Notes: a model not told the origin generated them from the letters alone. 11,355 nucleotides of DNA from Methanobrevibacter sp. (GCA_017652345.1 JAGCBE010000296.1:1-11355); one strand, 5' to 3'. Shown: positions 1 through 6,153, counted from the stretch's first letter. Numbers and translations are program-made.

Positions 1-138
1 TATAGTCCAGCATATTCTTCGGGAGACAACAACACATATTTCAAGTTTGAAAAGGACGGAAAGGAACCTTTGAATATTAACACGAATACTGATTACAAAC
101 AAGTCATCAAGCAAATTTTGAACTATTTTGAGGACTAA
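1..138 (+). CDS. C-terminal end of an unknown protein (5' end outside window)
   Basis: Frame 1 is open from the first base to TAA at 136-138 and gives 45 residues ending in KQILNYFED. The residues are polar and charged (FKFEKDGKEPLNINTNTD), with no membrane segment and no motif I recognise. The frame is probably real because the following gene starts one base after its stop, and the Shine-Dalgarno sequence of that gene (GAGGA, 130-134) lies inside these last codons, as at other junctions in this window. No function can be assigned. Confidence 0.7.
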   Translation, partial: YSPAYSSGDNNTYFKFEKDGKEPLNINTNTDYKQVIKQILNYFED

Positions 139-139
139 A

Positions 140-598
140 ATGAAATCACTTTACATTTACAATAGAAAGAAAGAAGTGAATTGCATGACAGCAATGCTTG
201 GTGCAGAAATTCGTAATGCCATTCAAAACTGGCGTAAGGAAAACAAACTTCCTATTGATTTTCGTGTACCTACTTTGTATGTTTATTACACGAATGAAAT
301 TATTAAGACTACTTTGATTGAAGGAATTACCGATGCTAATCCAAACAACTCACATTTGTTTGAATTGTGCCTTGTAGATAAGGTAGAATGGGTAAATCCT
401 CGTGAAGAATTGAAAATTTCTGCTAGTGCTGCTGAAAGAAGGAAGGACTGTATTAACTTTGACAAGCACGATTTACTCTTTTGGAGTCCATTGGGAGGTT
501 CCATTGGATATTGCGATTGTCTAAAGGGTAATGCTCCAAACATTCAAAAAGAACTTGATATTACTATCAAGAAACAATACTTTAATCATTATGTGTAA
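140..598 (+). CDS. Hypothetical protein, 152 aa
   Basis: The start ATG at 140 follows GAGGA (130-134) by five bases and lies one base after the upstream stop. A TTG at 128 is in frame but lies within its own SD region. An in-frame ATG at 185 (product starting MTAMLGAEIRN) is a possible shorter start. The protein is soluble and mixed in character, with an N-terminal helix-like stretch (AEIRNAIQNWRKENK), a strand-like middle, and a Cys/Trp-containing C-terminal part (LLFWSPLGGSIGYCDCLKG). I do not recognise the family. The next gene begins two bases after its stop, so the two are probably translationally coupled. Confidence 0.75.
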   Translation: MKSLYIYNRKKEVNCMTAMLGAEIRNAIQNWRKENKLPIDFRVPTLYVYYTNEIIKTTLIEGITDANPNNSHLFELCLVDKVEWVNPREELKISASAAERRKDCINFDKHDLLFWSPLGGSIGYCDCLKGNAPNIQKELDITIKKQYFNHYV

Positions 599-600
599 TT

Positions 601-969
601 ATGACAATTGAACAGTTAAAAAAATATTGTAAATCAATTGGTTTGGTTGAAAACGAACGTCAAGAATACTATGGATTTCAATTTCCATCTAAGTATGCAT
701 CACTTTATGATTTTATTGTAGCTTACGATAAAAAATTGAATGGTGTTAGATGTGCTGAAAATGTAGTAATAGAAGATAATGTAATATTTGCGAATCGCTC
801 ACTTGGAAAAGGTATTCGTTGTTATGGATTTACAGAACCATTGAAAAATGTAAAAGATATTAAAGAAAAAATGGATAATTTGATTAAGACATATAAAAAA
901 TGTGTGCTTGAACTTAAGAAAGATGAATATATAGATAGAATAAGTAAAATTGAAGGAGATTTTGTATGA
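601..969 (+). CDS. D-F-tail family protein, 122 aa, function unknown
   Basis: The protein begins MTIEQLKKYCKSIGL and ends KIEGDFV. It shares this layout with the genes at 9535, 9912, 10253 and 10504: an N-terminal helix often ending in a C-K-x-x-G-I/L pattern, a strand-rich middle, a long charged C-terminal helix (here KEKMDNLIKTYKKCVLELKK), and a final [I/M/L]-E-x-D-F-x tail. No catalytic motif, signal peptide or membrane segment is visible. No clear SD precedes the ATG, so translation probably depends on coupling to the gene that ends two bases upstream. The codons for the E-G-D tail (GAAGGAGAT) contain the GGAG Shine-Dalgarno for the next gene, and the stop overlaps that gene's start as ATGA. 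This is the only visible family member away from the cluster at 9.1-10.8 kb. Confidence 0.85.
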   Translation: MTIEQLKKYCKSIGLVENERQEYYGFQFPSKYASLYDFIVAYDKKLNGVRCAENVVIEDNVIFANRSLGKGIRCYGFTEPLKNVKDIKEKMDNLIKTYKKCVLELKKDEYIDRISKIEGDFV

Positions 970-1244
970 GTATGAGTCTAGACCAATTTATGATATGGAG
1001 ATTTAGAAACATAGAAGGTGTCCTTGATGATATAAAGTCATGGAATCTAAACACCTGTGTTTTTAAGAATGGTTCAACAATTACCTATGATTTGAAAAAC
1101 AATCTGGTAACTATTGATGAAAAGAATACAGGTCTTTCCATTGAACCAATTACAATTTCTATTGAAGAATGTACCAAAAACAAACTTATCAATGATTTTG
1201 GATTTAAGGAAAGATTTATAAATCGTCACGAATTGTCCAGATAA
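966..1244 (+). CDS. Hypothetical protein, 92 aa
   Basis: The ATG at 966 overlaps the preceding stop (ATGA), with GGAG at 955-958 seven bases upstream. A second in-frame ATG at 972 is less well placed. The predicted protein has an N-terminal amphipathic region (LDQFMIWRFRNIEGVLDDIKSW), a strand-rich middle (CVFKNGSTITYDLKNNLVTI), and a charged C-terminus. It lacks the D-F tail of the gene before it. No family is recognised. It is the last gene before the promoter at 1250, and no hairpin terminator is visible between them. Confidence 0.75.
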   Translation: MSMSLDQFMIWRFRNIEGVLDDIKSWNLNTCVFKNGSTITYDLKNNLVTIDEKNTGLSIEPITISIEECTKNKLINDFGFKERFINRHELSR

Positions 1245-1249
1245 ATCCA

Positions 1250-1278
1250 TTGACAAACTTTAAAAATTAATGTATATT
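1250..1278 (+). promoter_or_regulatory. Sigma70-type promoter with very short or no leader
   Basis: TTGACA at 1250-1255, a 17-base spacer and TATATT at 1273-1278 form a near-consensus promoter. Transcription should start about seven bases after the -10, at about 1285-1286, which is the A of the ATG at 1286. No Shine-Dalgarno is visible between -10 and ATG. The -35 begins five bases after the stop of the preceding gene. Confidence 0.8.
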
Positions 1279-1285
1279 ATTAACT

Positions 1286-1879
1286 ATGATTGAAACGATT
1301 AACATTAAAGATGATTCTGAATTGTGGTTTGTGTCTGACACCCATTTTCACCATATGAAGTTGGTGAAGGGTTGTCCACAGCATTTTGAAAGATGTAGAC
1401 GATATGAAACCACAGAAGAAATGAATGAAGATATTAAGGCACAATGGAATAAGTTCATTGGTCCGAATGATATTGTAATTTTTCTTGGTGATTTTGGTTT
1501 GAATATTCCTGCGGCTGACATTGAAGAAGTGTTTATTAAGACAATGACTTCATTGAATGGTAGGAAAATCTATATCAAGGGTAATCACGATTCTGTGATT
1601 AAGAAAAAGGTTCCTGAATTGCACTGGTTTGATGGTGTTGCATTTGATTATAGAGGTAGACATTATATCTGCCAGCATTATGATTTCAATGAAGTACCAA
1701 TTACAGACCCTGTGTTATATAGGAATAAGGAAAATGTACTTGTACATGGACACACTCATTCTGATGCGAAAATTTCTATTGTAGATTTTGCACCTACTTG
1801 GAAGATGAAACAGAATTGTGTATGTTGGGAAGCATGGTACAGACCTGTAAGTTACAATGATTTGATTACAACCAATTAA
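1286..1879 (+). CDS. Calcineurin-like metallophosphoesterase
   Basis: This 197-residue protein carries the ordered motifs of the two-metal calcineurin-like phosphoesterase fold: D18-T-H20 in SDTHFHH, G-D69, G-N-H101-D, H131 in ICQHYDF, and H154-G-H156-T-H158. All metal ligands appear intact, so it should be an active hydrolase of phosphomonoesters or phosphodiesters. The substrate cannot be read from sequence. Compact single-domain proteins of this type are common in phages and bacteria. The start at 1286 is needed to keep the first motif, yet it has no SD and sits at the predicted transcription start, so leaderless translation is possible. A small membrane-protein gene and a P-loop kinase gene follow in the same transcription unit. 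Nucleic-acid end processing together with that kinase is possible but unproven. Confidence 0.93.
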   Translation: MIETINIKDDSELWFVSDTHFHHMKLVKGCPQHFERCRRYETTEEMNEDIKAQWNKFIGPNDIVIFLGDFGLNIPAADIEEVFIKTMTSLNGRKIYIKGNHDSVIKKKVPELHWFDGVAFDYRGRHYICQHYDFNEVPITDPVLYRNKENVLVHGHTHSDAKISIVDFAPTWKMKQNCVCWEAWYRPVSYNDLITTN

Positions 1880-1888
1880 AGGTAAATT

Positions 1889-2098
1889 ATGAGTTTAAAG
1901 TGGGCAAAATTTTGGGTCATTTGGGACATTGTATTTTTAGTAATAAATGTACTTAATGCAATTGGCAATACCATTACTGGCAAATATGGTGGAGCTGTAG
2001 TAGCTATTGGCTGTGCTGCTATATTTTGGTTCTGGTGTTTACCAACACATATCAAACAATACAAAGAAGCTAAAGATGCTTCTAAAGGAGATAACTAA
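1889..2098 (+). CDS. Small membrane protein, two predicted TM helices, 69 aa
   Basis: ATG 1889 follows AAAGG (1878-1882). The protein has a short basic N-terminus, a hydrophobic helix at about residues 8-27 rich in Trp/Ile/Val, a Gly/Lys turn, and a second hydrophobic helix at about 34-52 (GGAVVAIGCAAIFWFWCLP). A charged tail (KQYKEAKDASKGDN) follows. It probably sits in the host inner membrane as a hairpin with both ends cytoplasmic. The stop overlaps the next start (TAATG at 2096-2100), and AAAGGAG for the next gene is inside its last codons. No function can be assigned. It is the first of five small membrane proteins in this unit. Confidence 0.8.
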   Translation: MSLKWAKFWVIWDIVFLVINVLNAIGNTITGKYGGAVVAIGCAAIFWFWCLPTHIKQYKEAKDASKGDN

Positions 2099-2532
2099 TG
2101 GGTCAAAGACTGATTATCATTCGTGGTATTCCTGGTTCTGGAAAGTCCACTTATGCAAAGAAGATTAAGCATGATTTGTTTGAGAGTGGTAATTCTGTTA
2201 CACACTTTGAAGCTGATATGTTTTTCATGAAGGATGGTAAGTATAATTGGAATCCAAAGTTAGCACCTATTGCACACAAGTGGTGCTATAATTCTGTATT
2301 CAAGTCCTTTGACAGCGGTACTAATGTTGTAATCGTATCTAACACTTTCGTAAAGTTGGGTGATATGAATACTTACATTAAGGAAGCTGAATCTAGAAAC
2401 ATTGATGTAACCGTTTATCGTATGGAAAACAGATTCAAGAATGTTCACGAAGTTCCTGAAGAAACTTTGAACAAGATGTCTGAAAGTTTCCAGGATTACG
2501 ATAACGAAACAATTGTTAAAGAAGGTCAGTAA
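2098..2532 (+). CDS. P-loop kinase, polynucleotide-kinase-like (AAA/PNK/N4BP2 type)
   Basis: The 144-residue protein starts with a strand and a Walker A loop (RGIPGSGKST, about residues 9-18), then a strand with F-E-A-D40, the position of the acidic substrate-side residue in zeta-toxin and PNK-like kinases. N-W-N-P and A-H-K-W-C blocks follow, then a strand with VVIVSNTF (about 77-84). This arrangement matches small phage and bacterial ATP-binding proteins related to the kinase domain of polynucleotide kinase and to eukaryotic N4BP2-like proteins. Those domains transfer phosphate to nucleic-acid 5' ends or small molecules. The actual substrate here is inferred only. SD AAAGGAG lies about six bases upstream, and the start overlaps the previous stop. 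Its neighbourhood with a metallophosphoesterase recalls kinase-phosphatase repair enzymes. Confidence 0.88.
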   Translation: MGQRLIIIRGIPGSGKSTYAKKIKHDLFESGNSVTHFEADMFFMKDGKYNWNPKLAPIAHKWCYNSVFKSFDSGTNVVIVSNTFVKLGDMNTYIKEAESRNIDVTVYRMENRFKNVHEVPEETLNKMSESFQDYDNETIVKEGQ

Positions 2533-2732
2533 TGAAAATTCTATTTTGTTTAGCAGCATTTTTGTTTACCGGTTGTTACACCTGTCAAGAAGCATTATCT
2601 ATCAATTATGATAATTGTATGAATATGCGACATGACAGTGAATTTTGTATGACTGCAGCAAAGATGCAGGCACAAACAGATGGCTATTGTAGTTCAACAA
2701 ATATCAACTATGGAATAAACTATAACTGGTAA
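2532..2732 (+). CDS. Small cysteine-rich lipoprotein, 66 aa
   Basis: The N-terminus, MKILFCLAAFLFTGC, is a classic short type II signal peptide: one Lys, a hydrophobic core and the lipobox L/F-T-G-C with the lipidated Cys at 15. After processing about 52 residues remain, with Cys at 18, 29, 39 and 53, polar and Tyr/Asn-rich toward the end. The protein should be lipid-anchored facing the periplasm. Phages use small lipoproteins as outer spanins or superinfection-exclusion factors. Nothing seen here decides between these, and no partner inner spanin is visible next to it. ATG overlaps the previous stop (TAATG). Confidence 0.8.
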   Translation: MKILFCLAAFLFTGCYTCQEALSINYDNCMNMRHDSEFCMTAAKMQAQTDGYCSSTNINYGINYNW

Positions 2733-2735
2733 CCT

Positions 2736-3416
2736 ATGAAAATATATTCAAAATTCCAAGACTATTATGATTCTGCTTTAGGTTCCTTTATGGCATCTGA
2801 AGTAGTAGTAAATAGAAAACAATCAACTGTACAAGTTCCATATAATGATATGGAATCACTCGGTGATTTTCGTGGAGAATGGAATTATATTGAAAAGGTT
2901 AAGTTTGGTACTTCTTATTGTAGTAAACCAATCTCAATGATTGGTTTTTGTGGACATTGGTACTTTTTCAAACACAATAAGCTTCTTGATTCAATTGATA
3001 TAGATAAGTCTACAATTGAATATAAGACATTTGATGAAATTAAGACCAATAATGAAAAGAATGGATTGTTTGGACAAGTAACTAAAAATTACATTAATCC
3101 AGACAATTTATCTTCTTGGTCTAACTTATTTGAAAAGTATGGTCCTGTATTGTTCATTAAGGAATACAATCCACCTACAAGATATTGGAACACAAATACA
3201 AATAAGAATATGAGTATTGAAATCTGGCCTGAACTTAAACCATATAAGTTCCAATTGGTCAAAGATACTTTTACTGCATTATGGGAAATTGAACATTGGT
3301 TTGATACTCATGCTAGACCAGATGAAGCAATTGTACCTGTTGGTGATGATGTGACCCGTCTACAAGCATACGGGTTTGACAAAAAAACTTCATTTAGAAA
3401 ACCAAAGGAAAAATAA
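2736..3416 (+). CDS. Conserved phage-type hypothetical protein (KIYSKFQDYYD family), 226 aa
   Basis: The start ATG at 2736 follows GGTAAC of the previous gene's end. The protein opens with MKIYSKFQDYYDSALG and ends with DDVTRLQAYGFDKKTSFRK. I recall a similar opening (K-I-x-S-K-F/Y-x-D-Y-Y-D) and F-D-x-K-x-S-F-R ending as the hallmark of a widespread uncharacterised family in large phages and some bacteria, but I cannot confirm this by search. In between are an aromatic-rich block with FGTSYCSKPISMIGFCGHWY, an acidic middle, and a helix LWEIEHWFDTHARPDE. It is soluble, with no known catalytic motif. It overlaps the next gene as TAATG. Function unknown. Confidence 0.85.
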   Translation: MKIYSKFQDYYDSALGSFMASEVVVNRKQSTVQVPYNDMESLGDFRGEWNYIEKVKFGTSYCSKPISMIGFCGHWYFFKHNKLLDSIDIDKSTIEYKTFDEIKTNNEKNGLFGQVTKNYINPDNLSSWSNLFEKYGPVLFIKEYNPPTRYWNTNTNKNMSIEIWPELKPYKFQLVKDTFTALWEIEHWFDTHARPDEAIVPVGDDVTRLQAYGFDKKTSFRKPKEK

Positions 3417-3829
3417 TGATTGAATTATTAGAAAATATACACGATTTTATCACCGACCCAAAAATGGCTGATGATGATGCTTTTGTAGGTACATTAATTG
3501 GAATGTTTATTGCATGTATAATTAGCATGGCAATAATTTACAATCTTAATGAAAGTTATTTAGGTTTACCTGGGTGGGTTCTAGGTGCTTCATGTGGATT
3601 GGCTTTTTGTTGTGCTATCGTGTGGTATTACATAGATGATGACTATGTTAAGTTACATTATTTTTATGCTTTCCTAGTTGTACTTTTCAGTGGAACTATA
3701 ATTTTGATATTGCCAATCTGTCTATTATTTGTTATAATTACATTACCAGTATGGATAATAGAATTTGGAGGTTGTTTTAGTTATTCTATTAAAAAACGGT
3801 TTAAAAAGTTTCTACAAGAATTAAAATAA
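3416..3829 (+). CDS. Membrane protein with three to four TM helices, 137 aa
   Basis: An acidic N-terminus (about residues 1-22) is followed by hydrophobic segments at about 23-44 and 50-73 and a long one at about 82-117 that could form two helices. The sequence then has a strongly basic tail (KKRFKKFLQELK), which by the positive-inside rule should be cytoplasmic. Several Cys occur in the second helix (ASCGLAFCCA). The ATG overlaps the preceding stop in TAATG. No family is recognised. Confidence 0.8.
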   Translation: MIELLENIHDFITDPKMADDDAFVGTLIGMFIACIISMAIIYNLNESYLGLPGWVLGASCGLAFCCAIVWYYIDDDYVKLHYFYAFLVVLFSGTIILILPICLLFVIITLPVWIIEFGGCFSYSIKKRFKKFLQELK

Positions 3830-3839
3830 GGAATGAACT

Positions 3840-4103
3840 ATGTTTAGATTTAAAAGAATTTGTGTTGTATTTACACTTTTGATTATGACTATTTCTGCAT
3901 TGATTTGTGGAATCGTGACATTGGATAAAGATTTAACTTTATGGCAATTTTTGAAGTTAACTTTGAGTATTGATGCCGCTTCCTTAGGTCTAATTGGTGC
4001 TGGTTTTGCTTTCTGTATTGCAGTTAGTTGGGCAATGTTTGGTGAAGAACATATTGGCTTTTTTCTTTATACCAAAAAACATTTAACGAGAAAATTTAAA
4101 TGA
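3840..4103 (+). CDS. Small membrane protein, two TM helices, 87 aa
   Basis: AAGGA (3828-3832) lies seven bases before ATG 3840. A basic N-terminus (MFRFKR) precedes a TM helix at about residues 7-27. A polar loop with a Trp and a second hydrophobic stretch at about 46-67 (LGLIGAGFAFCIAVSWAMF) follow, then a basic tail (KKHLTRKFK). Both ends are probably cytoplasmic. Its stop overlaps the next start (ATGA at 4100-4103). The arrangement resembles the neighbouring small membrane genes, but no sequence relation is obvious by eye. Confidence 0.78.
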   Translation: MFRFKRICVVFTLLIMTISALICGIVTLDKDLTLWQFLKLTLSIDAASLGLIGAGFAFCIAVSWAMFGEEHIGFFLYTKKHLTRKFK

Positions 4104-4477
4104 TTATTGAATGTGCTGTAGTTGGTATCTTATTATACATCTTATTAGTCTTTTTGATTATTAAGCTTGATAAACCACCAAAACCATATCGTATTGCGAA
4201 GAATGGACTTGGTGAATACTTACTTCAAAGTTATGAAGATGTTACACCAAAATATTTAGCTAGTGAAGATCCATTAGGACATACTCGCACATACAAATAT
4301 GTTACCATAAGGAAATTTGATATGTTGGATGAAGCCATAGTTTCTTATAAGAAGCACATGGAAGAATACAACCTTGATAAGAAGGTTGAACATGAAAAAG
4401 AAGAATATCAAAAATCCATTGATAAGAAAAAAGAACTAGAACAAACAATCGTAAAAGTTTATAAAATAAAGGATTAA
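4100..4477 (+). CDS. Single-pass membrane protein with cytoplasmic coiled-coil tail, 125 aa
   Basis: Residues 2-22 (IIECAVVGILLYILLVFLIIK) form one TM segment. A soluble region with YRIAKNGLGEYLLQSYED and a Tyr/Thr-rich strand block (HTRTYKYVTIRKFD) follows. From about residue 78 to the end the protein is highly charged and helical with many Lys and Glu, consistent with a coiled coil. No clear SD stands before the ATG, so coupling through the ATGA overlap is likely. Topology with the tail in the cytoplasm is inferred. Function unknown. Confidence 0.78.
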   Translation: MIIECAVVGILLYILLVFLIIKLDKPPKPYRIAKNGLGEYLLQSYEDVTPKYLASEDPLGHTRTYKYVTIRKFDMLDEAIVSYKKHMEEYNLDKKVEHEKEEYQKSIDKKKELEQTIVKVYKIKD

Positions 4478-4481
4478 CATT

Positions 4482-4691
4482 ATGAAAAAAACAATATCAA
4501 TGAAAAATTACATTAAGTTGCTTCTAATTGACTTAGCTATCTGGGTATGGTTCATTGTACTCTATAATTTAGGTAGAGATGAAGAAGCATTCTGGTTGAG
4601 TACACTTATCATTACTATTGGTATGTTGCCAGCCAATATGATTATCGTAAAAGCATTGATTGAAAAATATAAGGATAAAGAAAGTGCCTAG
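4482..4691 (+). CDS. Small membrane protein, two TM helices, 69 aa
   Basis: AAAGGA near 4466-4471, inside the last codons of the previous gene, precedes ATG 4482. TM helices lie at about residues 10-29 (YIKLLLIDLAIWVWFIVLYN) and 37-59, separated by a short acidic loop (GRDEEAF). The charged tail is KYKDKESA. The 3' end overlaps the start of the kinase gene at 4684 by eight bases, and AAGGAT for that gene is within its codons. It is the last of the small membrane proteins of this unit. Confidence 0.78.
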   Translation: MKKTISMKNYIKLLLIDLAIWVWFIVLYNLGRDEEAFWLSTLIITIGMLPANMIIVKALIEKYKDKESA

Positions 4692-5505
4692 ATTTGTTTT
4701 GATTACTGGTAGAATGGGAAGTGGCAAATCAGCTGTATCTGATTTGCTACGAAAGAAACATTATAAAGTAATTGATACGGATAGTGAAGTCAAGAAATAC
4801 TATGAAGACCCTGATGTATTTAAGTTTATTGTCAATACATTCGGCAAAGGTATTCTTGATGAAAATGGTTCTATTGATAAATGGAAAATATTACAGGTTT
4901 ACAAACGAAAAGACAAAACCGAATGTAATGCTTTATCAGCAATCTTAATTTCAAAATTGATAGAACAATTATCAGCAATTCAAAAACAAGAAGTAATCTT
5001 TGTAGAAGGCGCTTTGATTCGTGAAATTGGTTGGTTTGTCCATGCACTGTCAATCAATAAGATTCTATATGTAGATTCTTCAGATGAACTTAGATATAAG
5101 AGAATTTCAAAAAGAGAATCTTATGCGGATTTACTAGAATTGGATTCTATGCAATGTAAAGACAATCTTTACAACTATTATTGTGGTGAAGACCATATTA
5201 ATTTTGGTAATCTTGGAGACAGTTTTAGTGTTCATCTTATAGAAAATAATGGTTCTATTGAAGAATTGAATGATAAGATTATGGACTTTTTGGAAAAAGA
5301 CCTTAAACTTGATTTCATAGAAAAATTGGAAATGTATAGAAGATATTTGGGTGAAAGTCCAAGTTATTGTGCTGAAAATAGCTGGTGTTATAGTTTCTAC
5401 AATACCGGTGGTTGCAATTCATGTCCGTTCCCTTGTAAGAATCAAAATAAATATTTTGATAAACAAAAAGAGGTTAATGATGGAAAGATACATCCTGTGG
5501 TTTAA
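4684..5505 (+). CDS. Dephospho-CoA kinase / dNMP kinase-like P-loop protein with C-terminal Cys cluster
   Basis: I choose GTG 4684, eight bases after AAGGAT (4671-4676). It gives PRFVLITGRMGSGKS at the N-terminus, the usual distance of the Walker A loop (residues 9-16) from the start in this family. An in-frame TTG at 4660 lies before the SD. D31-T-D33 matches the D-x-D of CoaE, and TFGKGILDENGSIDK (about 52-66) matches the CoaE pattern F-G-x-x-I-L-x-x-G-x-I-D. VEGALIRE (107-114) and LIENNGSIEEL (185-195) also fit. CoaE phosphorylates dephospho-CoA, and phage deoxynucleoside-monophosphate kinases share the fold, so a nucleotide substrate is equally possible. After about residue 205 there is a 70-residue extension with Cys 229, 235, 244, 247 and 251, a possible zinc or Fe-S site that CoaE lacks. 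Confidence 0.85.
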   Translation: MPRFVLITGRMGSGKSAVSDLLRKKHYKVIDTDSEVKKYYEDPDVFKFIVNTFGKGILDENGSIDKWKILQVYKRKDKTECNALSAILISKLIEQLSAIQKQEVIFVEGALIREIGWFVHALSINKILYVDSSDELRYKRISKRESYADLLELDSMQCKDNLYNYYCGEDHINFGNLGDSFSVHLIENNGSIEELNDKIMDFLEKDLKLDFIEKLEMYRRYLGESPSYCAENSWCYSFYNTGGCNSCPFPCKNQNKYFDKQKEVNDGKIHPVV

Positions 5506-5692
5506 TTTTCCTTATGGCAAAACATATTTTAAAGGTTCATATATTGAAGATTCAAATGACCCAAATATTCTAGAAGTTCCTGAATTTACACAAGATGAAC
5601 TTGCTGCGATGGAATTTGATAGTAAAGACATTGCGTTGAAATATGGATTGTTCTTTGCTGGAAAATACGAATATGGTGTAGACAAAATTTAA
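5480..5692 (+). CDS. Small hypothetical protein, 70 aa
   Basis: AGAGG at 5469-5473 is six bases before ATG 5480. The adjacent ATG at 5477 is too close to it, and earlier in-frame starts lie deep inside the kinase gene. The product begins MERYILWFNFPYGKTYFKG, has an acidic middle (EDSNDPNILEVPEFTQDELAAMEF), and ends GKYEYGVDKI. It looks soluble and is not recognised. The gene overlaps the end of the kinase gene by 26 bases in another frame. Its TAA is embedded in the first bases of the terminator, which closes the operon. Confidence 0.75.
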   Translation: MERYILWFNFPYGKTYFKGSYIEDSNDPNILEVPEFTQDELAAMEFDSKDIALKYGLFFAGKYEYGVDKI

Positions 5693-5716
5693 GAGACCAA
5701 TTTGGTCTCTTTTTTG
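5692..5716 (+). terminator. Intrinsic (Rho-independent) terminator
   Basis: AGAGACCA (5692-5699), a 3-base loop (ATT) and TGGTCTCT (5703-5710) form a perfect 8-bp stem, followed by a run of T to 5715. It begins on the last base of the stop codon of the gene at 5480-5692 and closes the transcription unit that starts at 1250. Confidence 0.9.
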
Positions 5717-5744
5717 TTTAAGAAAATTTACAATAAAAATAAGT

Positions 5745-5769
5745 TTATCTATTGACAGATAACAGATAA
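5745..5769 (+). promoter_or_regulatory. Candidate operator: TTATCT / AGATAA / AGATAA around the -35
   Basis: TTATCT (5745-5750), AGATAA (5757-5762) and AGATAA (5764-5769) form an inverted repeat with a 6-base gap centred on the -35 box, plus a direct repeat with a 7-base period. None of the other promoters in the window has these boxes, so they could be a regulator site specific to this unit. AT-rich chance similarity is possible. Confidence 0.35.
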
Positions 5770-5780
5770 GTTTCTATATT
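5752..5780 (+). promoter_or_regulatory. Sigma70-type promoter
   Basis: TTGACA 5752-5757, 17-base spacer, TATATT 5775-5780, giving a predicted start near 5787. A roughly 25-base leader carries CGAGGTAACAAC (5799-5810) as the ribosome binding site for ATG 5812. It lies directly after the terminator at 5692-5716, so it begins a separate unit. Confidence 0.88.
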
Positions 5781-5811
5781 TCTAATAGAATTTAACAACG
5801 AGGTAACAACT

Positions 5812-6153
5812 ATGGCAACATACACATCTCTTGAATCCCTGATTTCCAAAATGAAGGTTCAAATTACCACGAAGAATGAACAGACTGTTAAGGCATTGTT
5901 GCGAATCTATGCAAATCAGACACATGATGAAAAACAGTGTGAAGATGTGCTCCATTTCAATGGTGTTGGATTCATTCCGCAGGATGCAAAGTTGCTTTCC
6001 TCTATGGCTAATTTCAAAATCAAGAATGGATTTTTGACTGAAAAGCAGATCAAGTACATTCAACCTCGTATTGCCAAATATGCTGGTCAGTTGGTTCGTT
6101 GTGCGATTGCTGAAGGTAAGATTCGCAAAGTTGGCAAAAACTATGTTTACTAA
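5812..6153 (+). CDS. Conserved hypothetical protein, 113 aa, possible nucleic-acid-associated
   Basis: A strong SD (GAGG, 5800-5803) precedes ATG 5812. The core reads FNGVGFIPQDAKLLSSMANF, then GFLTEKQIKYIQPRIAKYAGQL. I recall the pattern N-G-x-G-F-x-x-x-D-A-x-x-L-x-S-x-A and G-x-L-(T/S)-x-K-Q-x(8-10)-K-Y-x-x-Q-L from short domains found alone in phages or attached to helicase- or nuclease-type proteins. That association is from memory and needs a profile search. The protein is basic and helical, ending in GKIRKVGKNYVY, which could be a small wing-like DNA-binding tail. It is followed 12 bases later by the gene at 6166 in the same unit. Confidence 0.85.
   Translation: MATYTSLESLISKMKVQITTKNEQTVKALLRIYANQTHDEKQCEDVLHFNGVGFIPQDAKLLSSMANFKIKNGFLTEKQIKYIQPRIAKYAGQLVRCAIAEGKIRKVGKNYVY

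Noticed and set aside
3376..3404. TTGACA at 3376 as a promoter
   Set aside because: No -10-like hexamer occurs at 16-18 bases. The sequence is explained as codons of the conserved FDKKTSF end of the gene.
4660..4684. TTG at 4660 as start of the CoaE-like gene
   Set aside because: It lies upstream of AAGGAT (4671-4676) and has no SD of its own. GTG 4684 is correctly spaced and gives the family's usual short lead to Walker A.
5351..5480. N-terminal extension of the gene ending at 5692
   Set aside because: The extension is the kinase gene read in another frame, and AGAGG at 5469-5473 points to ATG 5480.
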